DNA of 54,582 bases from Sphingobium sp. C100 (GCF_000508185.1 NZ_AYOY01000139.1:1-54582), one strand, 5' to 3'. Positions 35,739 to 43,812 are shown, counted from the stretch's first letter. The notes: generated by a model not told the origin, from the sequence alone. Numbers and translations are program-made.

Positions 35739-36658
35739 GTGAGCAACGAATCGAGTCCGGCCAATTCCAGCGCGGACGGGGGTGTGGGAAGGACGAGGTC
35801 GGCGGCTTGGCCACTCTGAAATGCGCGGGCCAAGCTTTGCGCAGTCCGATTGGCGGCCCCTGCTACGGTGGTCGTGCCCTCCGCGCCGGGCAGGTCGAGT
35901 GCGATTAATCGGGCAAAGGCGCGCTTGGCTTCGGGCGTGACCGTTTCAATTCCGCCCGCGACCAAGCGCAAGGCCAGCGCATCGACCAGCGGACGGAAGG
36001 GTTCGATCAGGTCGTCAGCCAAGGCGAATGCGTTGGTCCGGTTGGCATGATGCACCCCGATGGAGGGATGCAGGCCGGATGCGACCACGGCGCGCGCGCA
36101 TAATGAACGCATCACCGTATATCCATAGTTGAGCAGGGCGTTGATGTCGTTGGCATCCCGGTCGCGCCGAAAACCTTCTCCCATCAGCAGTGGCCAGTAA
36201 CGCCGCGCTGCCTGCGCCTCGACATTGTCGGGATCGCCCGATCCCACGCGTCGGGCGAGCAGGTCGAAGGCGGAAGAGGACAGGCCGTTGGCTTCCAACA
36301 CCGCCGCCTGCCAGCGGATCTTGGCAATGACGAGCCGGCGCCACAATTGTTTGGACAGCGGCTTGCCCGCTTCCCATTGCGCACGCATCCGGCTGTTCTG
36401 GGCATGATGCCCATCCAGCGGAAGGCAGACGGCGACCGGGGCATGGTTGCTGCCGCAGACCAGCATCACCGCACCACGCTGCGCCAGCGCCACGATCAGG
36501 TTGGTGGACCATGTAGTGCCATGAGCATGGACGATCACTGCGGCGACATCATCCAGCGGTACCCGGCCCACTTCCTCGCGCTCCTGCGATACGATCAGGA
36601 AGCCGCGAGATACAGACAGATGACGACCGTTTGTGGCAATATCGACGATCCGGTCCAT
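35735..36658 (-). CDS. cas1: type II CRISPR-associated endonuclease Cas1
   Basis: 307 residues, the type II (Cas1_II) form. Metal ligands are visible: Glu147 in GDPDNVEAQAARRYW, His204 (or 203) in HPSIGVHHANRT and Asp216/226 in ADDLIEPFRPLVDALAL. ALLNYGYTVMRSLCARAV is the usual helix between them. The N-terminal beta domain opens RIVDIATNGRHLSVSRGFL. It integrates spacers with Cas2. It begins 22 bp after the cas9 stop, so cas9-cas1-cas2 form one operon; there is no csn2 or cas4, which defines subtype II-C. Confidence 0.97.
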   Translation of the reverse strand: MDRIVDIATNGRHLSVSRGFLIVSQEREEVGRVPLDDVAAVIVHAHGTTWSTNLIVALAQRGAVMLVCGSNHAPVAVCLPLDGHHAQNSRMRAQWEAGKPLSKQLWRRLVIAKIRWQAAVLEANGLSSSAFDLLARRVGSGDPDNVEAQAARRYWPLLMGEGFRRDRDANDINALLNYGYTVMRSLCARAVVASGLHPSIGVHHANRTNAFALADDLIEPFRPLVDALALRLVAGGIETVTPEAKRAFARLIALDLPGAEGTTTVAGAANRTAQSLARAFQSGQAADLVLPTPPSALELAGLDSLLT

Positions 36659-36679
36659 CTGTTTCGCCCCGCCTTGCCG

Positions 36680-39600
36680 TCAGGTCGATTTGCGCGTCTT
36701 GCGACGGGCCGTGCGGGCGGGGAAGCCGGGGTCGAGAACGCGGCCTAATTCATCGATGCGAACCTGACGGGCCTTTGCCTTTTGAAGGCTACTTGCGGCC
36801 ACCGCAAAATATTTGAACGGATCATCTTCGTTAGGAGTGGCGTCGCGACGCTTCAGGCTACCCGCTTCCTGTGGCGGTGCGAAGGTAATCTCTCCATTCT
36901 GGCGAAATTTCACGACGCGCATGAGTTCACGCGTTTCATGGGCTCGTTCAACCGCGATCAGATCGTTTTGTTGCAAGCTCAAAACCTTGCGAGCGGTAGG
37001 GCTTCGGGAGCGAATTTTTGACACCCAATCGGGCTGATGTGCGTCGAATGTCGAAACCACTTCCGCCTCCCATTTGCCTCCAGGCAATTCCCACACATCG
37101 TACCGATAATTGGAATCGCCTTTATATCCCTTATAGATGCGTCCATTCTGGTCGCTAATCGGGATGACGGATAGGACTTCCGTGACGCGCACGCGACGCA
37201 CGTTGCCAAAGGGGTGCCATTCCAGATTCGGGAAATCCATCACGGCCTTTTCGAACGCTTTGCCCTCGAGCCCTTCAAGATGCTGATACAGCGCGGCTTT
37301 CAGGTCTGTGTCACGGATACGGTCGAGGTCGGCCAGCTTCTTGAAGCTTGCCAGCGGCACGCGACGCACGACGATGCTGTTGCCCTTGGCGTCCGTTTCG
37401 CCGGTAAAGCCATAAGCGGTGTCATTGTGTAGCCGCCCGGCGGTGGCGTCCTTCCCTTTTGGCAGCCCTGCCTTGGATATAGTGCCATGGTCGGTACGGT
37501 GGCTGACCGTAATGGCGTTGACGGCGGTGCGCAGATCGTTGCGAAATTCATCCCATGGCGGCGGGATGATGATCCGCTCACGGCCTTCCGCGCCTTCCAG
37601 GCCGGAGACTCTGGAAATTTCGGTCAGCATCGATCGATCAACGATCGCGACAACCACGGCGTCGATGGCGTGGTGGCGGTGATCCAGCCGGTTCTTTGCC
37701 TGATCCGCGCCGCCGCCAAAATTATGGTCGGGCAAAAGGTCGTTCAGACCCAGCTTGCGCCGCACCATCTCGGTCAGTCGCCCCGGCGAAACCCAAATGT
37801 GGCTGCTGCCTTCGCCGCTTCCGGGGTAAAGCGTTTCCAGATATTCACGCGACAGCCGGGCGAGATATTGGGTGTCGACCAGATGGCGCGCCTGAAAACC
37901 GCTTTCATCCTTGAACTTCTCCATCGCGTCCGGCTCGAAACGCCAGCGTTTGTTACGCGGCAGTTGCGCGGCGCGGGCGGCGATTTCTTCCCAACGATCG
38001 GTATGCCCCCATGCCTCATAGGGCGATTGTTTGCGTTTCGTACGATTGGCTTCGCGCATACAGACGATCTTGTTGCCATTGCTGTCGTCCAGCGTCGCGG
38101 TGAAGGGCAGTATATGATCGACCTCGACGGCGGCGGAAAACAGCATGTCGACGGAAATCTGCGTGCCGGTATAGATGCAGCGCCGGTCCAGCACATTGGC
38201 GGGATTAAGCTCCTCCCATAATTTCAGCAGGGCGCGGTTCGCGCCGGTATCAGGCCTGCCAATGGTAAGCAGCTTTTCCGAACGCTTCTCCGCGGCAAGC
38301 CGGTTCTCATTATTCTCCTTGTTGATCCGCTTCTTGTCATCGTCGGTCAACTTGAGTTCGCGGGCCAGTTCAATGGCGATTTCGGCGGGCGGGCCATAGG
38401 CGCGGATCAGGGTGTTTACGATCCGGCGTAGCTGGTTCAGCCCGATATGCACGGTGGGATTGGTCAGGCGACCGATCCGCATTTCATCCGAATGGTCCGG
38501 GTTGCCGGTGCCCGGCATGATGTGCCGTTCTAGCGCGACGCCATAATAGGGGAGTTGCGGGCGACCCTGCGCATCCTCGAAAATCTCGCCGGTGCGCAGA
38601 TCGCTGTGATGGCCAAGGCCCGCTGCCGCTACCGCTTCGCTGTAGACGAGCACGCGCCCGTCCTTCTCACCATCGCGCAACGCGTCGATCAACCGCTGGG
38701 TCGCAACCTTGCCAAACCGGCTATAGCCCGGTGGCAAGGGCGCATTGGTGACGGCGCGGATCTGTTCGGGCGTCAGGTCAAAGGTAGCGGCCAGCCACGC
38801 GCGGCACGCAGCATCCTCGGCATCGCTCTCTACCTCTTCCAGCCGCGCGATGACGTCCCATTGTTCCTCGATCGACAGATGCACCCAGCGATTACCGAAG
38901 CGCGTCTTGGCACCCATCGCGGCGGCAACTTCGTCGCCTTTCAGGTCGCTGCGGTTCTCGCTTTCCTTGTTGAAGCGCGCGTCAGGATCGAGCTTCAGCG
39001 TCTTGCGCAGGCTCACAAAACTCACCTTTGCCTTGTCCTTGAGTTTCAGGAACAGGGTGTCCCGTTCCTCCCGCGTCAACCGCTGCGCCATTTCGCCGGG
39101 CCGCACGATCGTCAGTGCGTTGAGTTCTTCTAGCAGGCGACGTTTCTGAAACAGGGGATGGGCCTTGGGCAGGCGCTGGTCGCCCCTGATCAGCGTGCAC
39201 ACGCCGATCTGCGGTGCTTTGAGCGGGCGCTGGTAGAAAATGATCTCGTGCAGCCGGTCATGGACCTCATTGGTCAGCGCATCGGGGTGATGGGCGGCCT
39301 GCGCTTCCCAGATGGCGGCAAACTCCGCCTCCATCAGCGCGCGGCCGGGATAGAAGTCATAGCCGTCACCCTTGGCATGCTCATCCGTTTCCGGGCGCAA
39401 CCGGGTACGCACGCTGGGGATGGCATTTGCGTCGGTCGCGCTGGCGCGGCGCTCATACAGCCATTTGCCATAGGTCCAGCTGCCCGGTTCCGCGCCCGCT
39501 TCCTCTTCGGCCTGGCGAATGGCGTCGCGGGTTCGGTCGATGCCGATGGCGATTTTGCCCGCATCTTCATCCGCCTTGCGGTCGGCCTTGCGGTTCGATT

Positions 39601-40012
39601 TGAAGCCGCGCCGCTGGTTAAGATGGAATAGCGCCCGGCCCACTTCCGGCAGGGTCAGCGCCTCGTCCAGCGCCCTTGCGCGCACCGCATAGGGATCGAT
39701 CGTGGCCATGGCCTTGCGCTCGTTCTCGTCCGCCGGGAACAGCCCGTCAGCGATCAGATATTTGATCAGCGCCCTTTGCCGCTGCTGCAACCGGTCCCGC
39801 CGCCGCCGCATCGCCCGCGCATCGCGTCGATCCACCGCGAGTGATGCGCCAGACTTGGGATCGCGGCCATCGCTGAAAATACGCGATCCGGCGTGGAGGA
39901 TGGCGATCGGTTTGCCATCGACGGGCGCGCTCAGTTCGATGGCCGCCCAGCCCAATGAGTTCGCCCCAAGATCGGCGCCCAGCCGCCAGATTTTGTGTGT
40001 ACGTGCTGTCAT
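36680..40012 (-). CDS. cas9: type II-C CRISPR effector nuclease Cas9
   Basis: 1110 residues, the compact II-C size. RuvC-I is RLGADLGANSLGWAAIEL with Asp14; an Arg-rich bridge helix is RRDARAMRRRRDRLQQRQRA. RuvC-II is PAEIAIELARELK with Glu548. The HNH domain is AVEVDHILPF with His633, followed by GNKIVCMREANRTKRK. RuvC-III is LDHRHHAIDAVVV with His781 and Asp784. All catalytic residues are present, so both nuclease domains should be active. The C-terminal third is the PAM-interacting region; the PAM cannot be read from sequence. It is transcribed leftward, divergent from the tracrRNA, and its leader contains a copy of the repeat core (40056-40068). Confidence 0.98.
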   Translation of the reverse strand: MTARTHKIWRLGADLGANSLGWAAIELSAPVDGKPIAILHAGSRIFSDGRDPKSGASLAVDRRDARAMRRRRDRLQQRQRALIKYLIADGLFPADENERKAMATIDPYAVRARALDEALTLPEVGRALFHLNQRRGFKSNRKADRKADEDAGKIAIGIDRTRDAIRQAEEEAGAEPGSWTYGKWLYERRASATDANAIPSVRTRLRPETDEHAKGDGYDFYPGRALMEAEFAAIWEAQAAHHPDALTNEVHDRLHEIIFYQRPLKAPQIGVCTLIRGDQRLPKAHPLFQKRRLLEELNALTIVRPGEMAQRLTREERDTLFLKLKDKAKVSFVSLRKTLKLDPDARFNKESENRSDLKGDEVAAAMGAKTRFGNRWVHLSIEEQWDVIARLEEVESDAEDAACRAWLAATFDLTPEQIRAVTNAPLPPGYSRFGKVATQRLIDALRDGEKDGRVLVYSEAVAAAGLGHHSDLRTGEIFEDAQGRPQLPYYGVALERHIMPGTGNPDHSDEMRIGRLTNPTVHIGLNQLRRIVNTLIRAYGPPAEIAIELARELKLTDDDKKRINKENNENRLAAEKRSEKLLTIGRPDTGANRALLKLWEELNPANVLDRRCIYTGTQISVDMLFSAAVEVDHILPFTATLDDSNGNKIVCMREANRTKRKQSPYEAWGHTDRWEEIAARAAQLPRNKRWRFEPDAMEKFKDESGFQARHLVDTQYLARLSREYLETLYPGSGEGSSHIWVSPGRLTEMVRRKLGLNDLLPDHNFGGGADQAKNRLDHRHHAIDAVVVAIVDRSMLTEISRVSGLEGAEGRERIIIPPPWDEFRNDLRTAVNAITVSHRTDHGTISKAGLPKGKDATAGRLHNDTAYGFTGETDAKGNSIVVRRVPLASFKKLADLDRIRDTDLKAALYQHLEGLEGKAFEKAVMDFPNLEWHPFGNVRRVRVTEVLSVIPISDQNGRIYKGYKGDSNYRYDVWELPGGKWEAEVVSTFDAHQPDWVSKIRSRSPTARKVLSLQQNDLIAVERAHETRELMRVVKFRQNGEITFAPPQEAGSLKRRDATPNEDDPFKYFAVAASSLQKAKARQVRIDELGRVLDPGFPARTARRKTRKST

Positions 40013-40055
40013 GTCATTCCGCCCTTAAGTAGAATTACAGAGGGTCAGGCTCGGC

Positions 40056-40120
40056 GATCGCGGTCAAGATCAATTCGTCCCCATAATGATCAGGATCGCG
40101 CTTCTGGCTTGACCGTGATC
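40056..40120. promoter_or_regulatory. divergent cas9/tracrRNA control region with repeat-core dyad
   Basis: A 13-bp arm GATCGCGGTCAAG (40056-40068) and its near-complement CTTGACCGTGATC (40108-40120) match at 12 of 13. Read outward, each arm contains TTGACC, a possible -35 for cas9 (minus) and tracrRNA (plus), though no good -10 lies at standard distance. The same box, CTKGACCGYGATC, is repeat positions 8-20 of the CRISPR array, so the region may also act by RNA pairing to the anti-repeat. Confidence 0.5.
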
Positions 40121-40140
40121 TTCAGATGCGCCAGATGAGG

Positions 40141-40223
40141 CACTCAGAGATCGCGGTCTGGCAGTTAACAAGTGTCAGTACGCACCAGATAAGGGCGATG
40201 CTCCGGCGTCGCCTTTTTTTTTT
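40141..40223 (+). ncRNA. tracrRNA
   Basis: The anti-repeat begins CACTCAGAGATCGCGGTCTG and continues GCAGTTAAC (to 40169). It pairs with repeat positions 1-27: sixteen uninterrupted Watson-Crick pairs between GACCGCGATCTCTGAG and CTCAGAGATCGCGGTC, then a G-U and a one-base bulge near the processing region, as in known crRNA:tracrRNA duplexes. After it comes a short nexus-like hairpin (GTGTCAGTACGCAC) and a terminator hairpin with ten T. The transcript is divergent from cas9. The 5' end is uncertain; it could start as early as about 40100, which would include a repeat-like segment. It should also serve as the RNase III substrate with the pre-crRNA. Confidence 0.9.
40194..40223 (+). terminator. 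tracrRNA rho-independent terminator
   Basis: Stem GGCGATGC / GCGTCGCC (one T-G pair) with a TCCG loop, followed by ten T (40214-40223). It marks the tracrRNA 3' end. Confidence 0.95.
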
Positions 40224-40659
40224 GTGTTTTCCCAATCAGCATTTCGTCCGGTGATATCGCAACTTTCGTCTTTGCGATTTAGTATTATCTGGCGATGCGA
40301 CGGTTGCGTCTATGCGATGTTCGGCGATTGGCACGATCGTTTGCGTGTCAAAGTTTGCTTTGGTCCAAATTTCGATCAATGGCGGCTTTGTAATTTTCTT
40401 ATCACAAACAGACCGTCGCAAATGGCCCACGGGCTGTCGACAGCTGGACAAAATCGTATGTTCGGGAACGTCCGCTTCTAGGCGACCCGGAAATCCCATC
40501 GAGCGGCGACAAGGGGCGCATTGCCGCCTGACAGACGTTTCGGCCATAAACCTCACACGTTCGCGGTGGTCCAGTAAATCTTTGTGACGGAAACTCGCCA
40601 TCGCCGAGTGTTCGACCAGGGCCGTTTCGGATTTTGGTCAGGGATTAGTGGCCGCCTAA
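40224..40659. other. 436 bp without a supported gene
   Basis: It lies between the tracrRNA terminator and the RHH gene. There are two overlapping open frames, one per strand (40224-40481 plus; 40236-40601 minus), neither with a recognised family, convincing codon bias or ribosome site. The base composition is less GC-rich than the neighbours, which suggests remnant DNA. I cannot support a feature here. Confidence 0.4.
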
Positions 40660-40827
40660 TTAGCCAGCCTTACCCTGCTGGTTCTCGCGCCGCTCGACTT
40701 CCCGTTCCAGCACTTCCCGAATGAAGGCTGCGCGGCGCTGCCGCCCGACCAGCTTATCAATCCGCTCGCCGAGACCTTCGGGCAATCGGATGTTGGTTGA
40801 TTTCACGTTGAGCGGTGGCCTTCCCAT
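40660..40827 (-). CDS. short ribbon-helix-helix (CopG-like) regulator
   Basis: 55 residues, short enough to be missed by length-filtered gene finding. It reads MGRPPLNVKSTNIRLPEGLG, then ERIDKLVGRQRRAAFIREVL and a charged tail EREVERRENQQGKAG. The strand NIRLPEGL, a helix with ERIDKLV and the second helix RAAFIREVLEREV are the ribbon-helix-helix fold of CopG/ParD-type repressors. No toxin is adjacent. It is divergent from the 40987 operon, and two 16-bp dyads lie in the 159-bp gap, so it likely represses itself and that operon. Confidence 0.7.
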   Translation of the reverse strand: MGRPPLNVKSTNIRLPEGLGERIDKLVGRQRRAAFIREVLEREVERRENQQGKAG

Positions 40828-40873
40828 AATTGCGTCGTAACCGCGTGTGACACCCGTTCAATCAGAACCAGAG

Positions 40874-40931
40874 TAACCGGTGCCGGTTATTGAATATTGC
40901 TTTCCTTTTATGTTATAAGCGGTGCCGCTTA
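40874..40931. promoter_or_regulatory. paired RHH operator dyads
   Basis: TAACCGGTGCCGGTTA (40874-40889) and TAAGCGGTGCCGCTTA (40916-40931) are perfect 7-bp inverted repeats with the same central TG. Their consensus is TAASCGGTGCCGSTTA and their centres are 42 bp (four helical turns) apart. They lie between the RHH gene and the 40987 operon, and are therefore likely binding sites for the RHH dimer. Confidence 0.75.
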
Positions 40932-40986
40932 GTGCTGCGAACGCATTTTGGTGCGGCCGTGACAGTGAAGTGAGGAAGGCAGGCCC

Positions 40987-41631
40987 ATGACTTTATCCGA
41001 TTCTCTCTTGGGTGATTCGAAGATCGCCACGTCGCGCCGCGCCCTGCTGCGCGCATTGACCATCGCGCCAGTTGCCGCGTCGGCAATTGCCTCGCCCTGG
41101 GAGGGCGCACTGGCGGCGCTTCACCAACGCTATGAAGACGAACGCGCGACGCTTGCTCGGACGAAGGAGGGGCGAAGCCTAAGCCGCTTCCGCTATCACA
41201 ACGCCGAACGGTGGATGACCACGCTCGAAGCAGATTTCCTAGCCGATCCGCGACATGCAAAGGAAGCGCTGCATCAGGCCGGTTTCGTGACTCAGCAGGC
41301 CCTGTGCGCCTATCTGCTGGACATGGGCTTTGCCGATACGTGGAACGCCAGCCACATCAAACAGGACATCGCCAAGGCGCTTGCCTACTCCAATGCTTGC
41401 GGCTTTGGCCATGACTGCCCTGACATGGCGCGGTTGGCGACAGTCCTCTCGCCCTACTGGAAATGGGGCTATCATTATCATGATTGGGAGGAAGACCGGC
41501 CCCGCACGGGCGGCTTCATTCCCGCCATGATTACGCCCCTTGTGCGTGCCTTGGTGGACCGCGTCCATGACGTGACTGGCCACCCGCGCCCGAGGGGTTG
41601 CCAACGCCGCCCGCAGGAGGCGCGATCATGA
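40987..41631 (+). CDS. hypothetical protein, first gene of the MNT-HEPN/STN operon
   Basis: 214 residues, no family recognised. The N-terminus has a twin-arginine-like stretch SRRALLRALTIAPVAASAIA around residues 15-35, which could export it, though the motif is not canonical. The middle contains NAERWMTTLEADFLADPRHA and a Cys/His/Trp-rich stretch ACGFGHDCPDMARLATVL then YWKWGYHYHDWEE, which suggests a metal-binding or folded globular domain. The C-terminus is Arg/Pro-rich. GAGGAAGG precedes the ATG. The stop overlaps the next gene's start (ATGA), so the two proteins are probably made together and may interact. Confidence 0.6.
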   Translation: MTLSDSLLGDSKIATSRRALLRALTIAPVAASAIASPWEGALAALHQRYEDERATLARTKEGRSLSRFRYHNAERWMTTLEADFLADPRHAKEALHQAGFVTQQALCAYLLDMGFADTWNASHIKQDIAKALAYSNACGFGHDCPDMARLATVLSPYWKWGYHYHDWEEDRPRTGGFIPAMITPLVRALVDRVHDVTGHPRPRGCQRRPQEARS

Positions 41632-43142
41632 TGCTGCGCACCGATGCAGATCATCTGCCCGCGCTGATCCGGGACGAGCTTCTCCATGTCACCACGATCC
41701 TGTTCGAGGCGTTCGAAGAAACGACCAAGGGCCGATGCTCAGAACATTTCAGGGCGGGCCGCGTCCTCACCCTGATCCTGCACGGCCCCCACGCCGAGAA
41801 AGATTGGGATGAGATCGCGGCGGGGGAAGCGTTCCGCCTGCTGGCGATCGTCAACTATTCCCGCCTTGCCCGCAGCGAACGCGACTGGCGGCTGGTGCGT
41901 GATCGGCTCCGCCGCGCGTGGGAGCATGGCGAAATTACCCGCCCGGTGCGGCTGGCGGTGGAAAGCCTTGAGGGGGTCAACGGCGCTCTTGTCGAAGGCG
42001 TCCCGCATTTCGTCACTATCGCCGAGCAGGGAATCGCGCTTTACCAGATGGAGGGATTGCGGCTGAGTGAGCCGCGCCGCCTTCCGGTGCGGGAACGGGC
42101 TATTCGGGGGGTGGCGGAGTTCATCAGGTGGCATGAGCGCGGAACCGGATTTCTGGCAGGCGCGGCTTTCTATCGGGACCGAGGCGATGCGCCGATGGCG
42201 GCGATGATGCTGCATCAGGCGTGCGAACATTTCTATCTGTGCGTCTTGCGATCCATCAGCCTCCACGCCCCGCGCACCCATGCGTTGGATGAACTGCGCG
42301 AGGGGGCGGAAGCGCTGGACCCACACCTGCATTCGGCATGGCCGCGAGATAGCCGCTTCGAGCGGCGCGCATTCGGCTGTATCCGCCGCGCCTATGTCGA
42401 AGCGCGCTATGGGCGATCCTACCGTATTTCGAACGAGGAACTGGCATGGGCGTTCGCGCGGGTGGAGATACTGGCGGAACGTGCGGCGTGCGCGGTCGCA
42501 GATCATCAAGCTTCGCTCGCCGCAAGCCTATCAGCGCCGATGCTTCCGCCGCCCGCAGGACCGACAACGGCGGTGGCGCTTTCCCAGCCTGCTTGCCGCG
42601 CCAATATGCTGCAACGGACATGGCGGATCGTGCGACGAGTTGCCCCGCAACAGGGCCGATGGAATCCGCTCGTTTCCGTTCGCCGGTTTTGGCGCTCCGA
42701 CAGGTGCAGGGACTGGGTTGACCATCTGCCCTTGGCGATTGTCTGCCTGTGCTTCTTCATGGCGGGGGCCGAGGCAACGCTATGGCGGGTAAAGTCCGCG
42801 CAGGCCGTCCGCTCCGAACCCGCCGACCTCTCCGCCGTCCTGGACTTCGATGTGCGCGCGGACACGGTGCTGGGCGCGGTCATGGACGTTGCGCAGAGGG
42901 CGGGCTACCGGGTCGAGGCCAATGAAGATATTTGGACCGTGCGGTGGACCGGAGCCTATCGCGCCAAGGCGACGACCTTCGACGCGCTGGCAGACATTCT
43001 CTATGGTTCCGGTCTGTGTCCCGCTATCCGAGAAGACTTCATCACCGTGCGCTATTGCGACAAGAACAGCCCACCAATAGCGGCGATGGTCGAGTATCAG
43101 GCAGAACCGGGCGGCAATGTGCGCTTGTCAGTTTCGCGCTAA
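41628..43142 (+). CDS. pseudo-nucleotidyltransferase / HEPN / transmembrane / STN fusion protein
   Basis: 504 residues from ATG 41628 (GCAGGAGG upstream). Residues 1-150 resemble an MNT nucleotidyltransferase (LTLILHGPHAEKDWDEIAAG with GEAFRLLAIVNYSRL), but GS and the DxD metal residues are missing, so it looks inactive. Residues about 190-230 are a HEPN helix pair: MMLHQACEHFYLCVLRSISL with R208-x4-H213 (the RxxxxH RNase motif) and HAPRTHALDELREG. A basic stretch (RRFWRSDRCR) precedes one membrane helix (LPLAIVCLCFFMAGA, about 366-385), giving N-in, C-out. Residues 405-478 are an STN domain (VLDFDVRADTVLGAVMDVAQ and ATTFDALADILYGSGL). This combination is not familiar to me. The stop overlaps the convergent traD stop. 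Confidence 0.65.
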   Translation: MMLRTDADHLPALIRDELLHVTTILFEAFEETTKGRCSEHFRAGRVLTLILHGPHAEKDWDEIAAGEAFRLLAIVNYSRLARSERDWRLVRDRLRRAWEHGEITRPVRLAVESLEGVNGALVEGVPHFVTIAEQGIALYQMEGLRLSEPRRLPVRERAIRGVAEFIRWHERGTGFLAGAAFYRDRGDAPMAAMMLHQACEHFYLCVLRSISLHAPRTHALDELREGAEALDPHLHSAWPRDSRFERRAFGCIRRAYVEARYGRSYRISNEELAWAFARVEILAERAACAVADHQASLAASLSAPMLPPPAGPTTAVALSQPACRANMLQRTWRIVRRVAPQQGRWNPLVSVRRFWRSDRCRDWVDHLPLAIVCLCFFMAGAEATLWRVKSAQAVRSEPADLSAVLDFDVRADTVLGAVMDVAQRAGYRVEANEDIWTVRWTGAYRAKATTFDALADILYGSGLCPAIREDFITVRYCDKNSPPIAAMVEYQAEPGGNVRLSVSR

Positions 43143-43369
43143 CTGCCGTCCAGTTCCGCTTCAAACGCCCGCTTGCCCTTACGCTTCCAGAGGGCAAGCG
43201 CGTTGGCGCGTTCCTCTCCGCGCAGTCTGTCGGCAACCGTGAGGAACGCGCCGTAGAGCGTAGCGCGGTCATCGTCGGTCAGATCGACCAGTCCCGCCTT
43301 AATGACGAGGCCGCCCAGTTCGATCAGGTGCCGCGTGCGTTCGCGGCGTGCAACGGCCCAGTCCCGCAT
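43139..43369 (-). CDS. traD: conjugal transfer protein TraD (Ti type)
   Basis: 76 residues of the small Ti-type TraD: MRDWAVARRERTRHLIELGG, then LVIKAGLVDLTDDDRATLYGAFL and WKRKGKRAFEAEL. This is not the coupling ATPase of F plasmids; the Ti-type protein is a short accessory factor of the TraA relaxosome. It lies 22 bp beyond traC and its stop shares 2-3 bases with the stop of the opposite-strand gene. Confidence 0.88.
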   Translation of the reverse strand: MRDWAVARRERTRHLIELGGLVIKAGLVDLTDDDRATLYGAFLTVADRLRGEERANALALWKRKGKRAFEAELDGS

Positions 43370-43391
43370 GTCGGTTCGCGCCTTCCGAGCC

Positions 43392-43697
43392 TCAAGCCGA
43401 TGCCGCGCCGCCGCCCTGCGGAAGAGCGCCGCTCTGCTGGCCAGCAGGTCCGCTCGCAGGCTTGTCGCCCTTGCCCAGAAAGAAGGCCGCGCCCGTCTTG
43501 CGCCAACCCTCCTTTGTGGCGGCGTCCTTCACCGTCGCGGCATGAAGCAACGCCCCGGCCAGCAGATCGGCGTCGAGCGCGTCGGCCCCGGTAGCGGTCA
43601 CCAGTTCGCCAAGCTGCCTCACACGCCGTTCCTTGAGCGCCTTGGCCTTGTCGGCCAGGGCTTTGAGTTCCGAATCAAAATCGCGGGGCTTTCGCAT
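43392..43697 (-). CDS. traC: conjugal transfer protein TraC (Ti type)
   Basis: 101 residues: MRKPRDFDSELKALADKAKA with KERRVRQLGELVTATGAD, then LLAGALLHAATVKDA and KTGAAFFLGKGDK. This matches TraC of Ti-type DNA-processing operons, a short oriT-associated protein. It is transcribed away from oriT, opposite to traA. The Ala/Gly-rich C-terminus (QSGALPQGGGAASA) is variable in the family. Confidence 0.9.
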   Translation of the reverse strand: MRKPRDFDSELKALADKAKALKERRVRQLGELVTATGADALDADLLAGALLHAATVKDAATKEGWRKTGAAFFLGKGDKPASGPAGQQSGALPQGGGAASA

Positions 43698-43812
43698 CGC
43701 AAAGTCTCCATTGAGTGACGATGGCGCTATGATAAGATGATCTCACCCACCGCGCAGTAGAGTCGCCGGGACAGCCTGACACCGCCTAGTCCCGTCCGAG
43801 AAATTTTCGAGA

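Noticed and set aside
40236..40601. 121-residue minus-strand open frame downstream of the tracrRNA
   Set aside because: No family resemblance, no ribosome site, and an overlapping open frame on the other strand; coding cannot be supported.
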